Assembly (NCBI GenBank): GCA_944325945.1 | Contig: CALVBW010000007.1 | Span: 1-57,363 of the forward strand | Source: Candidatus Gastranaerophilales bacterium | GTDB lineage: Bacteria > Cyanobacteriota > Vampirovibrionia > Gastranaerophilales > Gastranaerophilaceae | Direction of reading: 5' to 3' | Length of the DNA: 57,363 bases | Shown here: piece after piece, positions 24,133 to 33,495 of the stretch | Position numbering within the stretch: position 1 is the first letter of the stretch | Layout: every line of letters begins with the position of its first letter | Position numbers and translations under genes: made by a program | Notes under the pieces: model-generated | What the model was told of the DNA's origin: nothing | What the model saw: only the letters and a program-made list of their open reading frames with translations | Databases searched by the model: none

Positions 24133-25082
24133 TATTTATTCAATCTCGCACTATTTAAAATTAACAATACCAAATTATCATAATCAATACCCATAGCAAG
24201 AGCCTGCGCCGGTAAATCACTTGTAGCAGTCATTCCCGGGCTTGTATTGATTTCCAACAAATACGGAATATCGTCCTTCATCATAAAATCAATTCTGGAG
24301 ACCCCGCTGCATCCGGCAGTTTCAAAGGCTTTAACAGCAAGTTCTTTCACATATTCCGTAACTTCCGGTGACAAATTTGCCGGACATATAAAATCTGACA
24401 TACCTTGCGTATATTTTGCTTCAAAATCATACCACTCTGTTTTAGGTCTTATTTCAAGTATTTCGGTCGCAAAAGAGTTACCGCAGGACTCTAATACACC
24501 CACTGTAACAAAGAAACCGTCTATAAATTCTTCTACCAGAACATCATCATTATATTTTATTGCCGCCTCATAAGCAGCCTGTAAATCCTCTTTTTTATCA
24601 ACTTTTGTCATGCCAAAACTTGAACCTTCGCTTACAGGTTTTACAAACAGAGGATATTCCAAATCCGCAGTTTTTTCAAAAATATCTTCGCCTTTTTTAA
24701 TAAACGCAGATCTTGCCATTATAATATCAGGATTGGTTGAAAGAATTCTTTTGGTAAATTCTTTATTCATACAAACAGAACTTGCCATAACTCCGCATCC
24801 TGTATAAGGAATTCGTAAAATTTCCAAAATTCCTTGTATACACCCGTCTTCGCCATATTTTCCATGCAAAGCATTAAAAGCATAATCATATTCGCCTTCT
24901 TTAAGTTTTAAAGCGATATCTTTATCCACGACAACCAATTCGGCATTATCAAATCCAAGTCTTTTGAGGGCGTCAAAACACCCTTTGCCTGAGCGCATGG
25001 ATACCTCAGCTTCTGATGACATACCCCCGCATAAAACCGCTATTTTTGATTTTTTATCAATTCTATTTGTAATTTCTTGCAT
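24132..25082 (-). CDS. ddl: D-alanine--D-alanine ligase
   Basis: Joins two D-Ala for the peptidoglycan stem peptide. 316 residues. The N-terminal VLCGGMSSEAEVSMRSG, FNALHGKYGEDGCIQGILE, PVSEGSSFGM loop and C-terminal LLEINTSPGMTATSDLP ATP-grasp motifs are all intact. ATG follows AGAGG. It overlaps the end of murB by 43 bases and shares one base with ftsQ: a tightly coupled wall operon. Confidence 0.97.
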   Translation of the reverse strand: MQEITNRIDKKSKIAVLCGGMSSEAEVSMRSGKGCFDALKRLGFDNAELVVVDKDIALKLKEGEYDYAFNALHGKYGEDGCIQGILEILRIPYTGCGVMASSVCMNKEFTKRILSTNPDIIMARSAFIKKGEDIFEKTADLEYPLFVKPVSEGSSFGMTKVDKKEDLQAAYEAAIKYNDDVLVEEFIDGFFVTVGVLESCGNSFATEILEIRPKTEWYDFEAKYTQGMSDFICPANLSPEVTEYVKELAVKAFETAGCSGVSRIDFMMKDDIPYLLEINTSPGMTATSDLPAQALAMGIDYDNLVLLILNSARLNK

Positions 25083-25954
25083 AATTTTACCTCTTCTTCA
25101 TCTTTTCCGCCCAAATATCTAACCTCAGGCACTAATTTTATACCAAATTTGTTTTCAACAGCCGAAGACATTTTATCCATTAACGTTAAAACGTCCAGGG
25201 ATGTTGCAGAATTTTCATTAATAATAAAATTTGCGTGATTTTCAAAAACTCTTGCTCCGCCGACTCTAAAGTCTTTTGCGCCTATGGATTCCAAAAGCCG
25301 TCCGGCAGAATCATTTTTCGGATTTTTAAATACACTTCCGCAGTTCGGCAATGTCAAGGACGGCTGCTTGTCCTGTCTGAAACTCAAATTTTTATTCATT
25401 CTTTCCTGAATATTTTCAGAATTATCCGGCACCAATTCAAATGTCGCATCTAAAACAATATAAGGCTTCTTCTGACATATTGAAGTTCTGTAGCCAAACT
25501 CCATATCTTTATTAGAAAGCTCAATCATTCCGTTTTCATAAGAATAAATTTTTGCGGATTTTAAAACATCTGCAATACATTGTCCGTGAGCGCCCGCATT
25601 CATATAAACCTCTCCGCCGACAGATCCCGGAAATGCTATCATAAATTCCAAGCCGCTTAAACTTTTCGCTGCAGCCTGTTTTGATAATTTAGTTCCTCTG
25701 ACCCCTGCACTTGCCGTAACGGTATATCCGTCAAATTTAATTTCATCCATTCGTTTTGTACAAATTAAGGCACCGTCATAACCTTTTGATGAAACCAGAA
25801 CGTTCGACAAATTCCCAACAACTACAGCATCAGGTTGGGAGTTTAATACCTCTATAAACTCATCAACAGTCTCCGGAAAATATATTTTTTTAACTTTTCC
25901 GCCGATCTTAAAAGATGTAAATTTGGAGATATCAAAATCATTTTCCGCAAGCAT
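25040..25954 (-). CDS. murB: UDP-N-acetylenolpyruvoylglucosamine reductase
   Basis: Reduces UDP-GlcNAc-enolpyruvate to UDP-MurNAc using NADPH and FAD. 304 residues. FAD-binding features VVVGNLSNVLVSSKGY and FMIAFPGSVGGEVYMNAGAHG are clear. The catalytic proton donor Ser lies in NCGSVFKNP and the Glu in VPEVRYLG, and FGYRTS carries the Tyr-Arg pair. Overlaps murC by 17 bases upstream and ddl downstream. Confidence 0.97.
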   Translation of the reverse strand: MLAENDFDISKFTSFKIGGKVKKIYFPETVDEFIEVLNSQPDAVVVGNLSNVLVSSKGYDGALICTKRMDEIKFDGYTVTASAGVRGTKLSKQAAAKSLSGLEFMIAFPGSVGGEVYMNAGAHGQCIADVLKSAKIYSYENGMIELSNKDMEFGYRTSICQKKPYIVLDATFELVPDNSENIQERMNKNLSFRQDKQPSLTLPNCGSVFKNPKNDSAGRLLESIGAKDFRVGGARVFENHANFIINENSATSLDVLTLMDKMSSAVENKFGIKLVPEVRYLGGKDEEEVKLCKKLQIELIKNQK

Positions 25955-27311
25955 TCAAACTCTCCTCACGACATGCCAGAAGTTCTTTTCCAAGATTGGT
26001 AATAGTGCCCGCACCCAACCCGATTACAATATCACCGGACTTCAGTTTAGGAAATAATTTTTCAGCAACTTCTTTAATACTGCCGGAAATATATTCAGCA
26101 GAATGTTTTTCTGCCAATTCTTTTGTGAACCTTTCAGAATTAATCCCTTCAATAGGTGCTTCAGATGCTGCATAAACATCCGTAACCACAACATGATTAA
26201 CTTCATCAAAAGCATTCAAGAAATCATGCCATAAATTACTTAATCTGGTATATCTGTGCGGCTGAAAAACAGCAATTACATTCCGCCCCTTAAAAGATTT
26301 AGCGGAAGAAAGCGTTGCCTTGATTTCTGTCGGATGATGCGCATAATCATCATAAACACTTATTCCGTCAAATTCACATACCTTTTGAAATCTTCTGCCC
26401 ATACCGGTAAAATTCGCAAAATACGGTTTTACTAAAGCTGTGTCAACTCCTGACTCTCTTAATGCCGCAAAAACAGCAAGAGAATTATATACATTATGCA
26501 AACCTTTAAGACAAATTTTCATATCTGATAAAAATTCACCTTTATAATAAATATCAAAAGTCGTAAAATCTTCATTATACTCAATATTTTTAGCCGCATA
26601 ATCAGCATTATTAAGCCCGTATGTGATAAATTTTCTGCCGGATAATTGCGTTGCACCTTTGCAATCATTATTTATAAGAACTTTTGCTTCCGGTTTAAGA
26701 TTTGAAATAAATTTATCAAAAGTTTCTATGATAGAAGTCAAACCGTTTTTATAAAAGTCAAGATGATCAGCTTCCAGATTGTTTACGACAACAACATCCG
26801 GAGAATATTTGACAATAGTACCGTCGCTTTCATCCAATTCCGCACAGAAAAATTTACCTTCCTGAGAATGTGCATTTGTCCCTATATCAGGCAGCATGCC
26901 GCCAACAACATATGAAGGTTTCAAACCCGCCTTTTCCAGAACATACGAACAAAGCCCGCTGGTTGTGGTTTTTCCGTGAGTGCCTGAAAATCCTATAAAA
27001 AATTTACCCATTTTGGACAATTTTGCAAGAACATCAGATCTGTGCATAATAGTAAGTCCGAGCCGTCTTGCCTTTTGCATCTCCGGATTATTTTCTTTAA
27101 TTGCAGTACTTGCAACGACTATACAATCTTCCGGCAAATTATCCTCATTATGTCCTATATATACTTTTGCGCCCAGAGCACGCAATTTGTCAATATATTT
27201 ACTGTCATTAATGTCTGAGCCGGATACCTCATAACCGTTTTCCAAAAGATATTTGGCCAGACCGCTCATTCCTATTCCGCCTATTGCAATAAAATAATAC
27301 TTCTCTCTCAA
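25938..27311 (-). CDS. murC: UDP-N-acetylmuramate--L-alanine ligase
   Basis: Adds the first amino acid of the peptidoglycan stem. 457 residues. N-terminal GIGGIGMSGLAKYLLENG nucleotide-binding loop, the ATP P-loop GFSGTHGKTTTSG, the ELDESDGT block, EADHLDFY and YDDYAHHPTEIKATL motifs are all intact. First gene of the minus-strand operon murC-murB-ddl-ftsQ-nadE-folC. Confidence 0.97.
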   Translation of the reverse strand: MREKYYFIAIGGIGMSGLAKYLLENGYEVSGSDINDSKYIDKLRALGAKVYIGHNEDNLPEDCIVVASTAIKENNPEMQKARRLGLTIMHRSDVLAKLSKMGKFFIGFSGTHGKTTTSGLCSYVLEKAGLKPSYVVGGMLPDIGTNAHSQEGKFFCAELDESDGTIVKYSPDVVVVNNLEADHLDFYKNGLTSIIETFDKFISNLKPEAKVLINNDCKGATQLSGRKFITYGLNNADYAAKNIEYNEDFTTFDIYYKGEFLSDMKICLKGLHNVYNSLAVFAALRESGVDTALVKPYFANFTGMGRRFQKVCEFDGISVYDDYAHHPTEIKATLSSAKSFKGRNVIAVFQPHRYTRLSNLWHDFLNAFDEVNHVVVTDVYAASEAPIEGINSERFTKELAEKHSAEYISGSIKEVAEKLFPKLKSGDIVIGLGAGTITNLGKELLACREESLNACGK

Positions 27312-27461
27312 TTTTTTATTCCTTTTTGCTATTTACTTTTACTATTATAATACCAAAAAACTCTCTTGGGCTGAATGTTATTATTTTTTAATATTTAAAT
27401 TATAAAACGTTAGCTATAAACTTTTCTTATTTGTTTTATTAATTTGTAGTAAAATAAAAAT

Positions 27462-28436
27462 ATGCTGAAAACAGGTGAGAAATTCGGAGCATTTATTGTA
27501 CCCACAGGTATCGGAGCTTCAATCGGAGGCTATGCAGGAGATGCCAGTGTTTGGGCAAGAAAATTTGCTGATATCTCAAGGCTTATTGTTAATCCAAATG
27601 TTGTAAATGCCGGCGGGTTTTCAGGAATTACCGATAATATGTTTTATGTTGAAGGTTATACTCTTAACAGCTTTTTTAAAGGGGAAATTAATTTAAAACC
27701 TTCCAAAAACAATAAAATAGGTATTGTCTTTGACAAAAGTATACCTGAAGATGTTTTAAATGTTCATATAAACACTATAAATGCCGTGAAAACCGTATAT
27801 GGTGTCGAGGTAACAGGTTATGAGATTACGGATAAAGATGTCGGGGTAGAATTTTTTATGACGGATTTTGGTACTTCTGTCGGGAAAGTCAAAAATATCG
27901 AAACTCTTAAAAAATCCGCTCAAAAACTTTTAGCGCACGGTGCTGATACAATAGCACTGGTTTGTATGTTTGAAGATCCTGAAAATGATAATCCCGATTA
28001 TGCCAACGGTTCGGGCGCGGATCCCGTTGGCGGAGTTGAGGCTATTTTATCGCACTATATTTCAAAAGAGTTAAAAGTCCCTTGTGCGCATTCACCTGCT
28101 TTCAAAGATTACTCAATATCATCTGATATTGTAAACCCTAAAGCCGCTTCCGAATATATCACGCCAACCTTTTTGCCGTGTATTTTACTCGGGCTTTCAA
28201 ATGCACCTTTAATCGGCGGTGATGTTAATATAGAACAATTAGATTATCTGGTTATGCCGTTTGATTCTCTGGGCTCTGTACCTGTTTATGAAGCAATAAA
28301 ACGAAATATACCTGTTTATGCGATAAAAGAAAATACAACTGTTCTGGATATAACAAATGACAATCTGCACAAATCCGATAATATTAAAGTGGTTGATACA
28401 TATTCAGAATGTCTTGAATTAATCAAAAACAATTAA
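27462..28436 (+). CDS. DUF3326 family protein
   Basis: 324 residues. The block FIVPTGIGASIGGYAGDASVW at the N-terminus and the later SGADPVGGVEAILSH and PFDSLGSVPVYEA blocks match DUF3326, a conserved family of cyanobacteria and plants without a known function. No signal peptide or membrane segment. No Shine-Dalgarno precedes ATG 27462. The 3' end overlaps the convergent murI by 18 bases. Confidence 0.9.
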   Translation: MLKTGEKFGAFIVPTGIGASIGGYAGDASVWARKFADISRLIVNPNVVNAGGFSGITDNMFYVEGYTLNSFFKGEINLKPSKNNKIGIVFDKSIPEDVLNVHINTINAVKTVYGVEVTGYEITDKDVGVEFFMTDFGTSVGKVKNIETLKKSAQKLLAHGADTIALVCMFEDPENDNPDYANGSGADPVGGVEAILSHYISKELKVPCAHSPAFKDYSISSDIVNPKAASEYITPTFLPCILLGLSNAPLIGGDVNIEQLDYLVMPFDSLGSVPVYEAIKRNIPVYAIKENTTVLDITNDNLHKSDNIKVVDTYSECLELIKNN

Positions 28437-29213
28437 GTCCGGAGTTTTTTGCAATTTATAAAACATTTTTGCAGACTGTTTAAATGATTCAGGGTTGGCA
28501 CTTACGTAAATTTCTTCAGAACCGCAGGACACGGCTGTTAAATCATTTTTTATCAAATCATCTTTTATAAATTCTGCAAAATATATTGACGGGTCAATAA
28601 ACATGTTTGCCGGCGCGAATTTCTGCAATATATCAAGCAAATACGGATAATGCGTGCAGCCTAAGATAATTTTATCAGGGTTAAATTGAAACATTTCATC
28701 AAGTTTTTCTTTTACCTGAACAATACTTTGCGGCTGATTTAGTTTATTTTCTTCAACTATACGAACCCATTCAGGACAGGCAATCTGAAAAACTTCTATT
28801 TTTTGATTGTATTTTTCTATTTCTTTTTTATAAGCATTGGAACTGATAGTTGCAGGAGTAGCAAATACCCCGATTTTTTTGACAGGTAATTGTGCAATAA
28901 CACCCGCTACAGATTGAATTATCGGATAAATTTTTATATCATATTTATCCCTTATTATGTCATAAACAACGGAAGACATTGTATTACAAGCAATTACAAC
29001 AGCTTTGGCACCCTTTTTTATAAAAAAATCAAAGATTTGATCTGCATATTCAAGTAATTCTTCTTTTGTTTTTTCGCCATAAGGCATGTGTTTTGTATCG
29101 CCGAAATAGATATAGTTTTCTAATGGCAGAAGTTTTTTGAGCTTTGAATATACAGTTAAGCCGCCGACTCCTGAATCGAAAAAGGCTATTGGATTATTTA
29201 TTCTCTTTGAAAT
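28419..29213 (-). CDS. murI: Glutamate racemase with probable ATT start
   Basis: Makes D-glutamate for peptidoglycan. The first ATG (29087) would remove the family's N-terminal block, including the catalytic-loop DSGVGGLTV. Read further upstream, the same frame gives INNPIAFFDSGVGGLTVYSK, then YIYFGDTKHMPYG, with no stop. No ATG, GTG or TTG is available there. An ATT at 29213-29211 lies 9 nt after AAGGAG and yields 264 residues, the normal length. The other catalytic motifs, ACNTMSS and LGCTHYPYL, are present. The start overlaps the end of the amidase gene by 20 bases. Rare start or a sequence error are the two options; the gene itself looks functional. Confidence 0.88.
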   Translation of the reverse strand: MSKRINNPIAFFDSGVGGLTVYSKLKKLLPLENYIYFGDTKHMPYGEKTKEELLEYADQIFDFFIKKGAKAVVIACNTMSSVVYDIIRDKYDIKIYPIIQSVAGVIAQLPVKKIGVFATPATISSNAYKKEIEKYNQKIEVFQIACPEWVRIVEENKLNQPQSIVQVKEKLDEMFQFNPDKIILGCTHYPYLLDILQKFAPANMFIDPSIYFAEFIKDDLIKNDLTAVSCGSEEIYVSANPESFKQSAKMFYKLQKTPDLIVFD

Positions 29214-31026
29214 AATTTTCTACTCCTTCCGCAATTGCTTTTGCGGTTGCCTGTTTACGTTTATCACTTACCAGCTCTGCTCTTTCTTCAGCATTTGAAA
29301 TAAATCCTATTTCGACCAGTATTGCAGGTGCTGTAGTATGATTTATAACATAAAATTTAGATTTAAACAAGCCGCGATTTTTACTTTTTATATTACTTGC
29401 AAGTGACGCATGAACTGTTTGAGCAAGTGACATACTCTCCTGACGGTAATAGTGAGTTTCAATACCTGTAATTTCAGGCTTTTCGCTTGAATTTACGTGA
29501 ATACTTACAAAAATATCAGGATGTCTTTCTTCACTAAATGCAACTCTGTCTTGTAGTGAAACGGTTTTATCAGTATCCCGTGTCATTTCAACTTTATAAC
29601 CTTTTTTCTCTAATATATTTTGAACACGTTTTGAAACATCCAGAGTAATAGCTTTTTCGGTTATATCACCTCTTATCGCACCAACATCAGATCCGCCATG
29701 ACCGGGGTCTAACACTATTTTTTGGATTCCGGAATTTTGAACCGGAGGTTTTGTCTTTTTAGGTGCCGTAACCTGTATTTTTAAAGTTTTACTATCAGCT
29801 CCCAGATAAGTATTAACAAACGTATCCGGTTCCGTAGGAATAGTAAGTTTCATACCTATTCCCGGAAGTAATGTTATGTTGCTGTTTGCAAAAAATGTAT
29901 TTTTAAATTCTTCGTTAAAGGCATCCTCATTATATCGGGATAGATTATACAGATAAACAATTAACCTTGCATTAGTGCGGTCTATTCCATGAACTATCGG
30001 ATGATTAAATGATAGAACCATTGAACTGGTTTGTGAATTTATTTTTTCGCTGTTATATGAAATTATGTCACTTGTATTGGAAAATAATGATTTGTGATCC
30101 AATTTATCCAGATTAGCAATTAACAATGACTGATTATCAGTTGAATAAACCGGAATATATTTTGTCACATTCGGAGTCGTAATAACAATACGTGCTTTAT
30201 TAACCTCAAATTGTCCGATTTTGACGGAATCTGTTTCATTAAGCTGATATTCTGAATTTCTTATCTCGCGGTTTACGAGAGTATTTGGAATATCATATAC
30301 AATCCTCAAAGGATTTTGTAAAACCATTGGCTTTTCAATTGTTACAGAGCCGAAACCGCTTAATAAAACTCCATTTGGTCTTGGCGTAATTTGACTTATA
30401 TAATATTTTGTATTTAATTTCAAATCTTTTTTAATTAAATTCGGGGTATCCATTTTTGGAGTTTGTTGAGTTGTTGTATTAAACGCCTGTTGAATTTGTT
30501 CGGTAAGAGTTTCTTTAGGCGTATTGTCCGGAACTTCAACAGTTAAATATTCATAAAAATCACTGGCGGAAGAATGCTCGTCACGGTAAGTTCTATGGAA
30601 ATACTCATCTTCCCACGCAGGACTTTTTAATTTTATGATGATGTTATTTTTTATTCTTAAAAATTTAAGATTTGCAGGATTAAAATCATCATCGTAATAT
30701 ACAACAACACGTACAGTATTCGGATTTGTGCTAAACTGGTTTATTTTAACTTCCGTAATACCTTTTGCGTTAAACTTCCAGTCTTGTTTCGGAATAGTAA
30801 GAATAGAGTTAGGAATATCAAAATATGCTCTGGAGGGATTTTCCATGCACACAACCTTGAGCTCATTTGCTACCGGCTGTGTTGACTGATCAGGAATGTT
30901 CAGAACAATCATTGAGTTTGACGTATCAAAATTTGCACCATTTATCTTGAATACATCCTGGGCAAATACATTTTGATTAAATATTGATAGTAATAATATT
31001 ATTAAAGTTATAAGTATTTTTTTCAT
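29194..31026 (-). CDS. N-acetylmuramoyl-L-alanine amidase (AMIN plus Amidase_3)
   Basis: Cleaves the amide bond between MurNAc and the stem peptide, for cell separation and wall turnover. 610 residues: signal peptide 1-22 (ends VFA), AMIN-like beta domains over about 25-420 in at least two copies, a Pro-rich link (KTKPPVQNSG), then the zinc amidase from about 435. The Zn ligands and catalytic Glu are visible: LDPGHGGSD, TEKAITL, SIHVNSS, and LVEIGFISN. It resembles AmiC-type periplasmic amidases. murI overlaps its 3' end, so the two are probably co-transcribed. Confidence 0.95.
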   Translation of the reverse strand: MKKILITLIILLLSIFNQNVFAQDVFKINGANFDTSNSMIVLNIPDQSTQPVANELKVVCMENPSRAYFDIPNSILTIPKQDWKFNAKGITEVKINQFSTNPNTVRVVVYYDDDFNPANLKFLRIKNNIIIKLKSPAWEDEYFHRTYRDEHSSASDFYEYLTVEVPDNTPKETLTEQIQQAFNTTTQQTPKMDTPNLIKKDLKLNTKYYISQITPRPNGVLLSGFGSVTIEKPMVLQNPLRIVYDIPNTLVNREIRNSEYQLNETDSVKIGQFEVNKARIVITTPNVTKYIPVYSTDNQSLLIANLDKLDHKSLFSNTSDIISYNSEKINSQTSSMVLSFNHPIVHGIDRTNARLIVYLYNLSRYNEDAFNEEFKNTFFANSNITLLPGIGMKLTIPTEPDTFVNTYLGADSKTLKIQVTAPKKTKPPVQNSGIQKIVLDPGHGGSDVGAIRGDITEKAITLDVSKRVQNILEKKGYKVEMTRDTDKTVSLQDRVAFSEERHPDIFVSIHVNSSEKPEITGIETHYYRQESMSLAQTVHASLASNIKSKNRGLFKSKFYVINHTTAPAILVEIGFISNAEERAELVSDKRKQATAKAIAEGVENYFKENK

Positions 31027-31075
31027 TATCTATTATTATAACTTTATTTATCAACACAATCAAATTGTAAATTTT

Positions 31076-31270
31076 TTAAAATAAATTATATTTTCCTGCC
31101 CAAAATGTAGCTTCACTCCTGCTACATGAATGTAATTTTTTTATAATCGCGCAAACATGGGCTTTGGCAGTATGTCTGCTTATGCCGAGTTTGTGTCCGA
31201 TTTCAGTATTGTTCATTCCTTTTGTCATTAATTCAAAAATTTCTTTTTCTCGTTCTGTTAATTTAAACAT
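31076..31270 (-). CDS. Stand-alone LuxR-type helix-turn-helix protein
   Basis: 64 residues, just a GerE/LuxR DNA-binding domain (LTEREKEIFELMTKGMNNTEIG, then the recognition helix ISRHTAKAHV). It is close in sequence to the C-terminal domain of the NarL-type regulator at 32.6 kb (shared HTAKAHVC). It has no receiver domain, so it may bind the same sites without phosphorylation control. Shine-Dalgarno AAAGGAG precedes the ATG. Confidence 0.88.
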   Translation of the reverse strand: MFKLTEREKEIFELMTKGMNNTEIGHKLGISRHTAKAHVCAIIKKLHSCSRSEATFWAGKYNLF

Positions 31271-31401
31271 TTATTTTACTCCTTTCAAATAAAGTTTAAC
31301 ATATCGACAGAAAAACAAATTCATAATATCTCCTATTTTTAAATTTTCAAATAAAACTTGAAAAAAAAGTTTTTTTGAGTTAGAATTTTTGTAACCGAAA
31401 A

Positions 31402-31475
<74 letters not shown>

Positions 31476-31495
31476 TTTTTTTGTAAAATTTTGTT

Positions 31496-31520
31496 AAGAA
31501 CCGGAAGGTTCTTTTATTTT
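31496..31520 (+). terminator. Terminator after tRNA-Arg
   Basis: AAGAACC-GGAA-GGTTCTT forms a 7-bp stem, followed by a T-rich tail. Confidence 0.8.
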
Positions 31521-31542
31521 TTGTTAATTTTTATCTATAAAA

Positions 31543-32547
31543 CTATAGCTGTTTATTATTTGTGTTGTATAAATTTTCTATTAAATTCCTATCATAGATA
31601 TTTTTCTTTTCGTACGGAATATTTTCAAATATTTTATTTATAATATCCGCAGGCAGAGATTTTTTTTTCGCAAGATAACGAGCATAATACGGATGACAGA
31701 AGTTTTTTGCGGAATAATAATTTTCAATTGAATATCCCCAGAATTCCTTACTACGAATTAGATTTATAATGTTATCCGCCAAATTGCGAACTGTATTAAT
31801 ATTATAACCGCCATTTAGATACTGCATAATCTCCTGCGTAGAAAGGTTTCCGCCGCCTCTGCCGATACCTGAAATACTGCAATCTAATACAACAGGTCTT
31901 TTTGTAACTGCGGATATCAATATTTTTGCGTTATCCAAAGATAAATTTAAATTGTTATGAGAATGAAATCCCATACAAATTTCTTCATCCAAATATTTAT
32001 CGGCAAGATTGAATATTTCAGCAGAAGCTTTTTCGTCCAATCCCCCGGTAGAATCCACAATTGTAAATCCTTCAGGTCTAATTTCATTAATCTGACCAAT
32101 TAAAGCAATTAATTCATCGTTAGTATACTGATTAATAAATGTCGGATTGATAAAAAGTTTGTAGCCTTTATTTTTTATCAGCCGGCACAATTTTAAGGCG
32201 TCCTTCAGGTTTTGCTTTTTAAATATAAATCTGATGCCTGAAATTAAATTCTCGGAATATTCAGGCAAATTATTTACATCGAATTTTCCGTATGAAATCA
32301 TTGCAAAAAATTGATTTTTGTTGGTATTTTGAGGCAAAATTGAGTTTATTTCATCAATTTTGTTGAATAATGATTGATTTTTTGTAATTTTTTTATCGGT
32401 CAAAAATCCTGTTTCAATATAATCAACACAAGCATTTTGAAGCTCTTTGACAATATTTTTTATATTATCAAAGCCAAAATTCCAATTATTCACATATCCG
32501 CCGTCACGAAGTGTACAGTCCAGAATTTTTATTCGCTTATTATTCAT
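31543..32547 (-). CDS. HMGL-like aldolase (pyruvate carboxyltransferase domain)
   Basis: 334 residues, a TIM-barrel enzyme of the HMGL/4-hydroxy-2-oxovalerate aldolase superfamily. The opening ILDCTLRDGGYVNNW, the metal-binding HSHNN and the later SISGIGRGGGN blocks are clear. Members form or break C-C bonds next to a keto acid. Versions of this short type often sit in surface-sugar or amino-acid gene clusters, but no partner gene is nearby here, so the substrate is unknown. It is too short for 2-isopropylmalate synthase and lacks that enzyme's regulatory domain. Confidence 0.85.
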   Translation of the reverse strand: MNNKRIKILDCTLRDGGYVNNWNFGFDNIKNIVKELQNACVDYIETGFLTDKKITKNQSLFNKIDEINSILPQNTNKNQFFAMISYGKFDVNNLPEYSENLISGIRFIFKKQNLKDALKLCRLIKNKGYKLFINPTFINQYTNDELIALIGQINEIRPEGFTIVDSTGGLDEKASAEIFNLADKYLDEEICMGFHSHNNLNLSLDNAKILISAVTKRPVVLDCSISGIGRGGGNLSTQEIMQYLNGGYNINTVRNLADNIINLIRSKEFWGYSIENYYSAKNFCHPYYARYLAKKKSLPADIINKIFENIPYEKKNIYDRNLIENLYNTNNKQL

Positions 32548-32590
32548 TAATTATAATAATACGAAAAATATACTCCTGAGACAAGCGAAA

Positions 32591-33259
32591 TTACACCAAC
32601 CCTTCTTTAAGAGCTTTGACTGCGGCCTGCGTCCTGTCATCGACCACAAGTTTCTGGATAATATTACAAACATGTGCCTTTGCAGTATGCTCGGAAATGG
32701 TTAATTCTTTTGCGATTTCGTTATTGGATTTACCGTCAACGACCAGTTTAAGAACTTCGTATTCACGCTGGGTAAGATTTGCGTGCTGTTCTTTAAACAT
32801 GGCGCGGGACATTTGACGCGGCGGAATGACTCCGCAATTTTTATCGCGTAAAATGGGTACAGCCTGCGGATCTAACCACATCGCACCTTCTTTTACCGTT
32901 TTTATAATCATTTTTAAAATTTCTATATTTATATCCTTCATAACATAAGCACACGCCCCTGCATGAAGTGAATCTATAACTTCCTGTTCGCTGATATGAG
33001 AAGTAAGCATAATTACTTTTGCAAGACTGTTATGTTCAAGTATTCGTTTTGTTGCTTCTATTCCGGAAATATCAGGAAGACCGATATCCATTAAAATTAT
33101 ATCCGGATGTGAAATTTTATATTTTTCAACTGCTTCTTTTCCGGATTGGGCTTCCGATATTACTTCAAGCCCTTCCAATTCTTCAAAAAGTGACTTTAAG
33201 CCTACGCGCATTAATTTATGATCCTCTACTAATAATATTTTTATCGGCGGGTTATTCAT
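32591..33259 (-). CDS. NarL/FixJ-type response regulator
   Basis: 222 residues: receiver domain (VEDHK acidic pocket, phospho-acceptor Asp in DIILMDIGLPD, MLTS, YVMKD), a short link, then a LuxR-type HTH (LTQREYEVLKLVVDGKSNNEIA). It would bind DNA when phosphorylated; no cognate kinase lies next to it. I chose ATG 33259 because AGGAGG lies just upstream; an ATG at 33274 would place that Shine-Dalgarno inside the coding sequence. The HTH is closely related to the lone HTH at 31076-31270. Confidence 0.94.
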   Translation of the reverse strand: MNNPPIKILLVEDHKLMRVGLKSLFEELEGLEVISEAQSGKEAVEKYKISHPDIILMDIGLPDISGIEATKRILEHNSLAKVIMLTSHISEQEVIDSLHAGACAYVMKDINIEILKMIIKTVKEGAMWLDPQAVPILRDKNCGVIPPRQMSRAMFKEQHANLTQREYEVLKLVVDGKSNNEIAKELTISEHTAKAHVCNIIQKLVVDDRTQAAVKALKEGLV

Positions 33260-33495
33260 ATTTTTCCTCCTCATATATATTTATATGTCTTATATTTACA
33301 TCATTTAACCCCTGATTTCCAAACCTTAAAGACTATATTGCATACTTTTATTTATGAAACCTCATTTGTATTTAAAATAGGAGTTAAATTTAGGCATACA
33401 TTTTAAATAAATTCTTAATAAAAACTTAAACATTGCGGGGTAGAAATTTCATTCTTTTTGATTTACAATGTTGTAGATAAGAAAAAGGATGAGAA

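Noticed and set aside
28419-29087. murI as a truncated gene starting at ATG 29087
   Set aside because: The missing N-terminal block is present in the same frame upstream, so the gene is whole and only the start codon is unusual.
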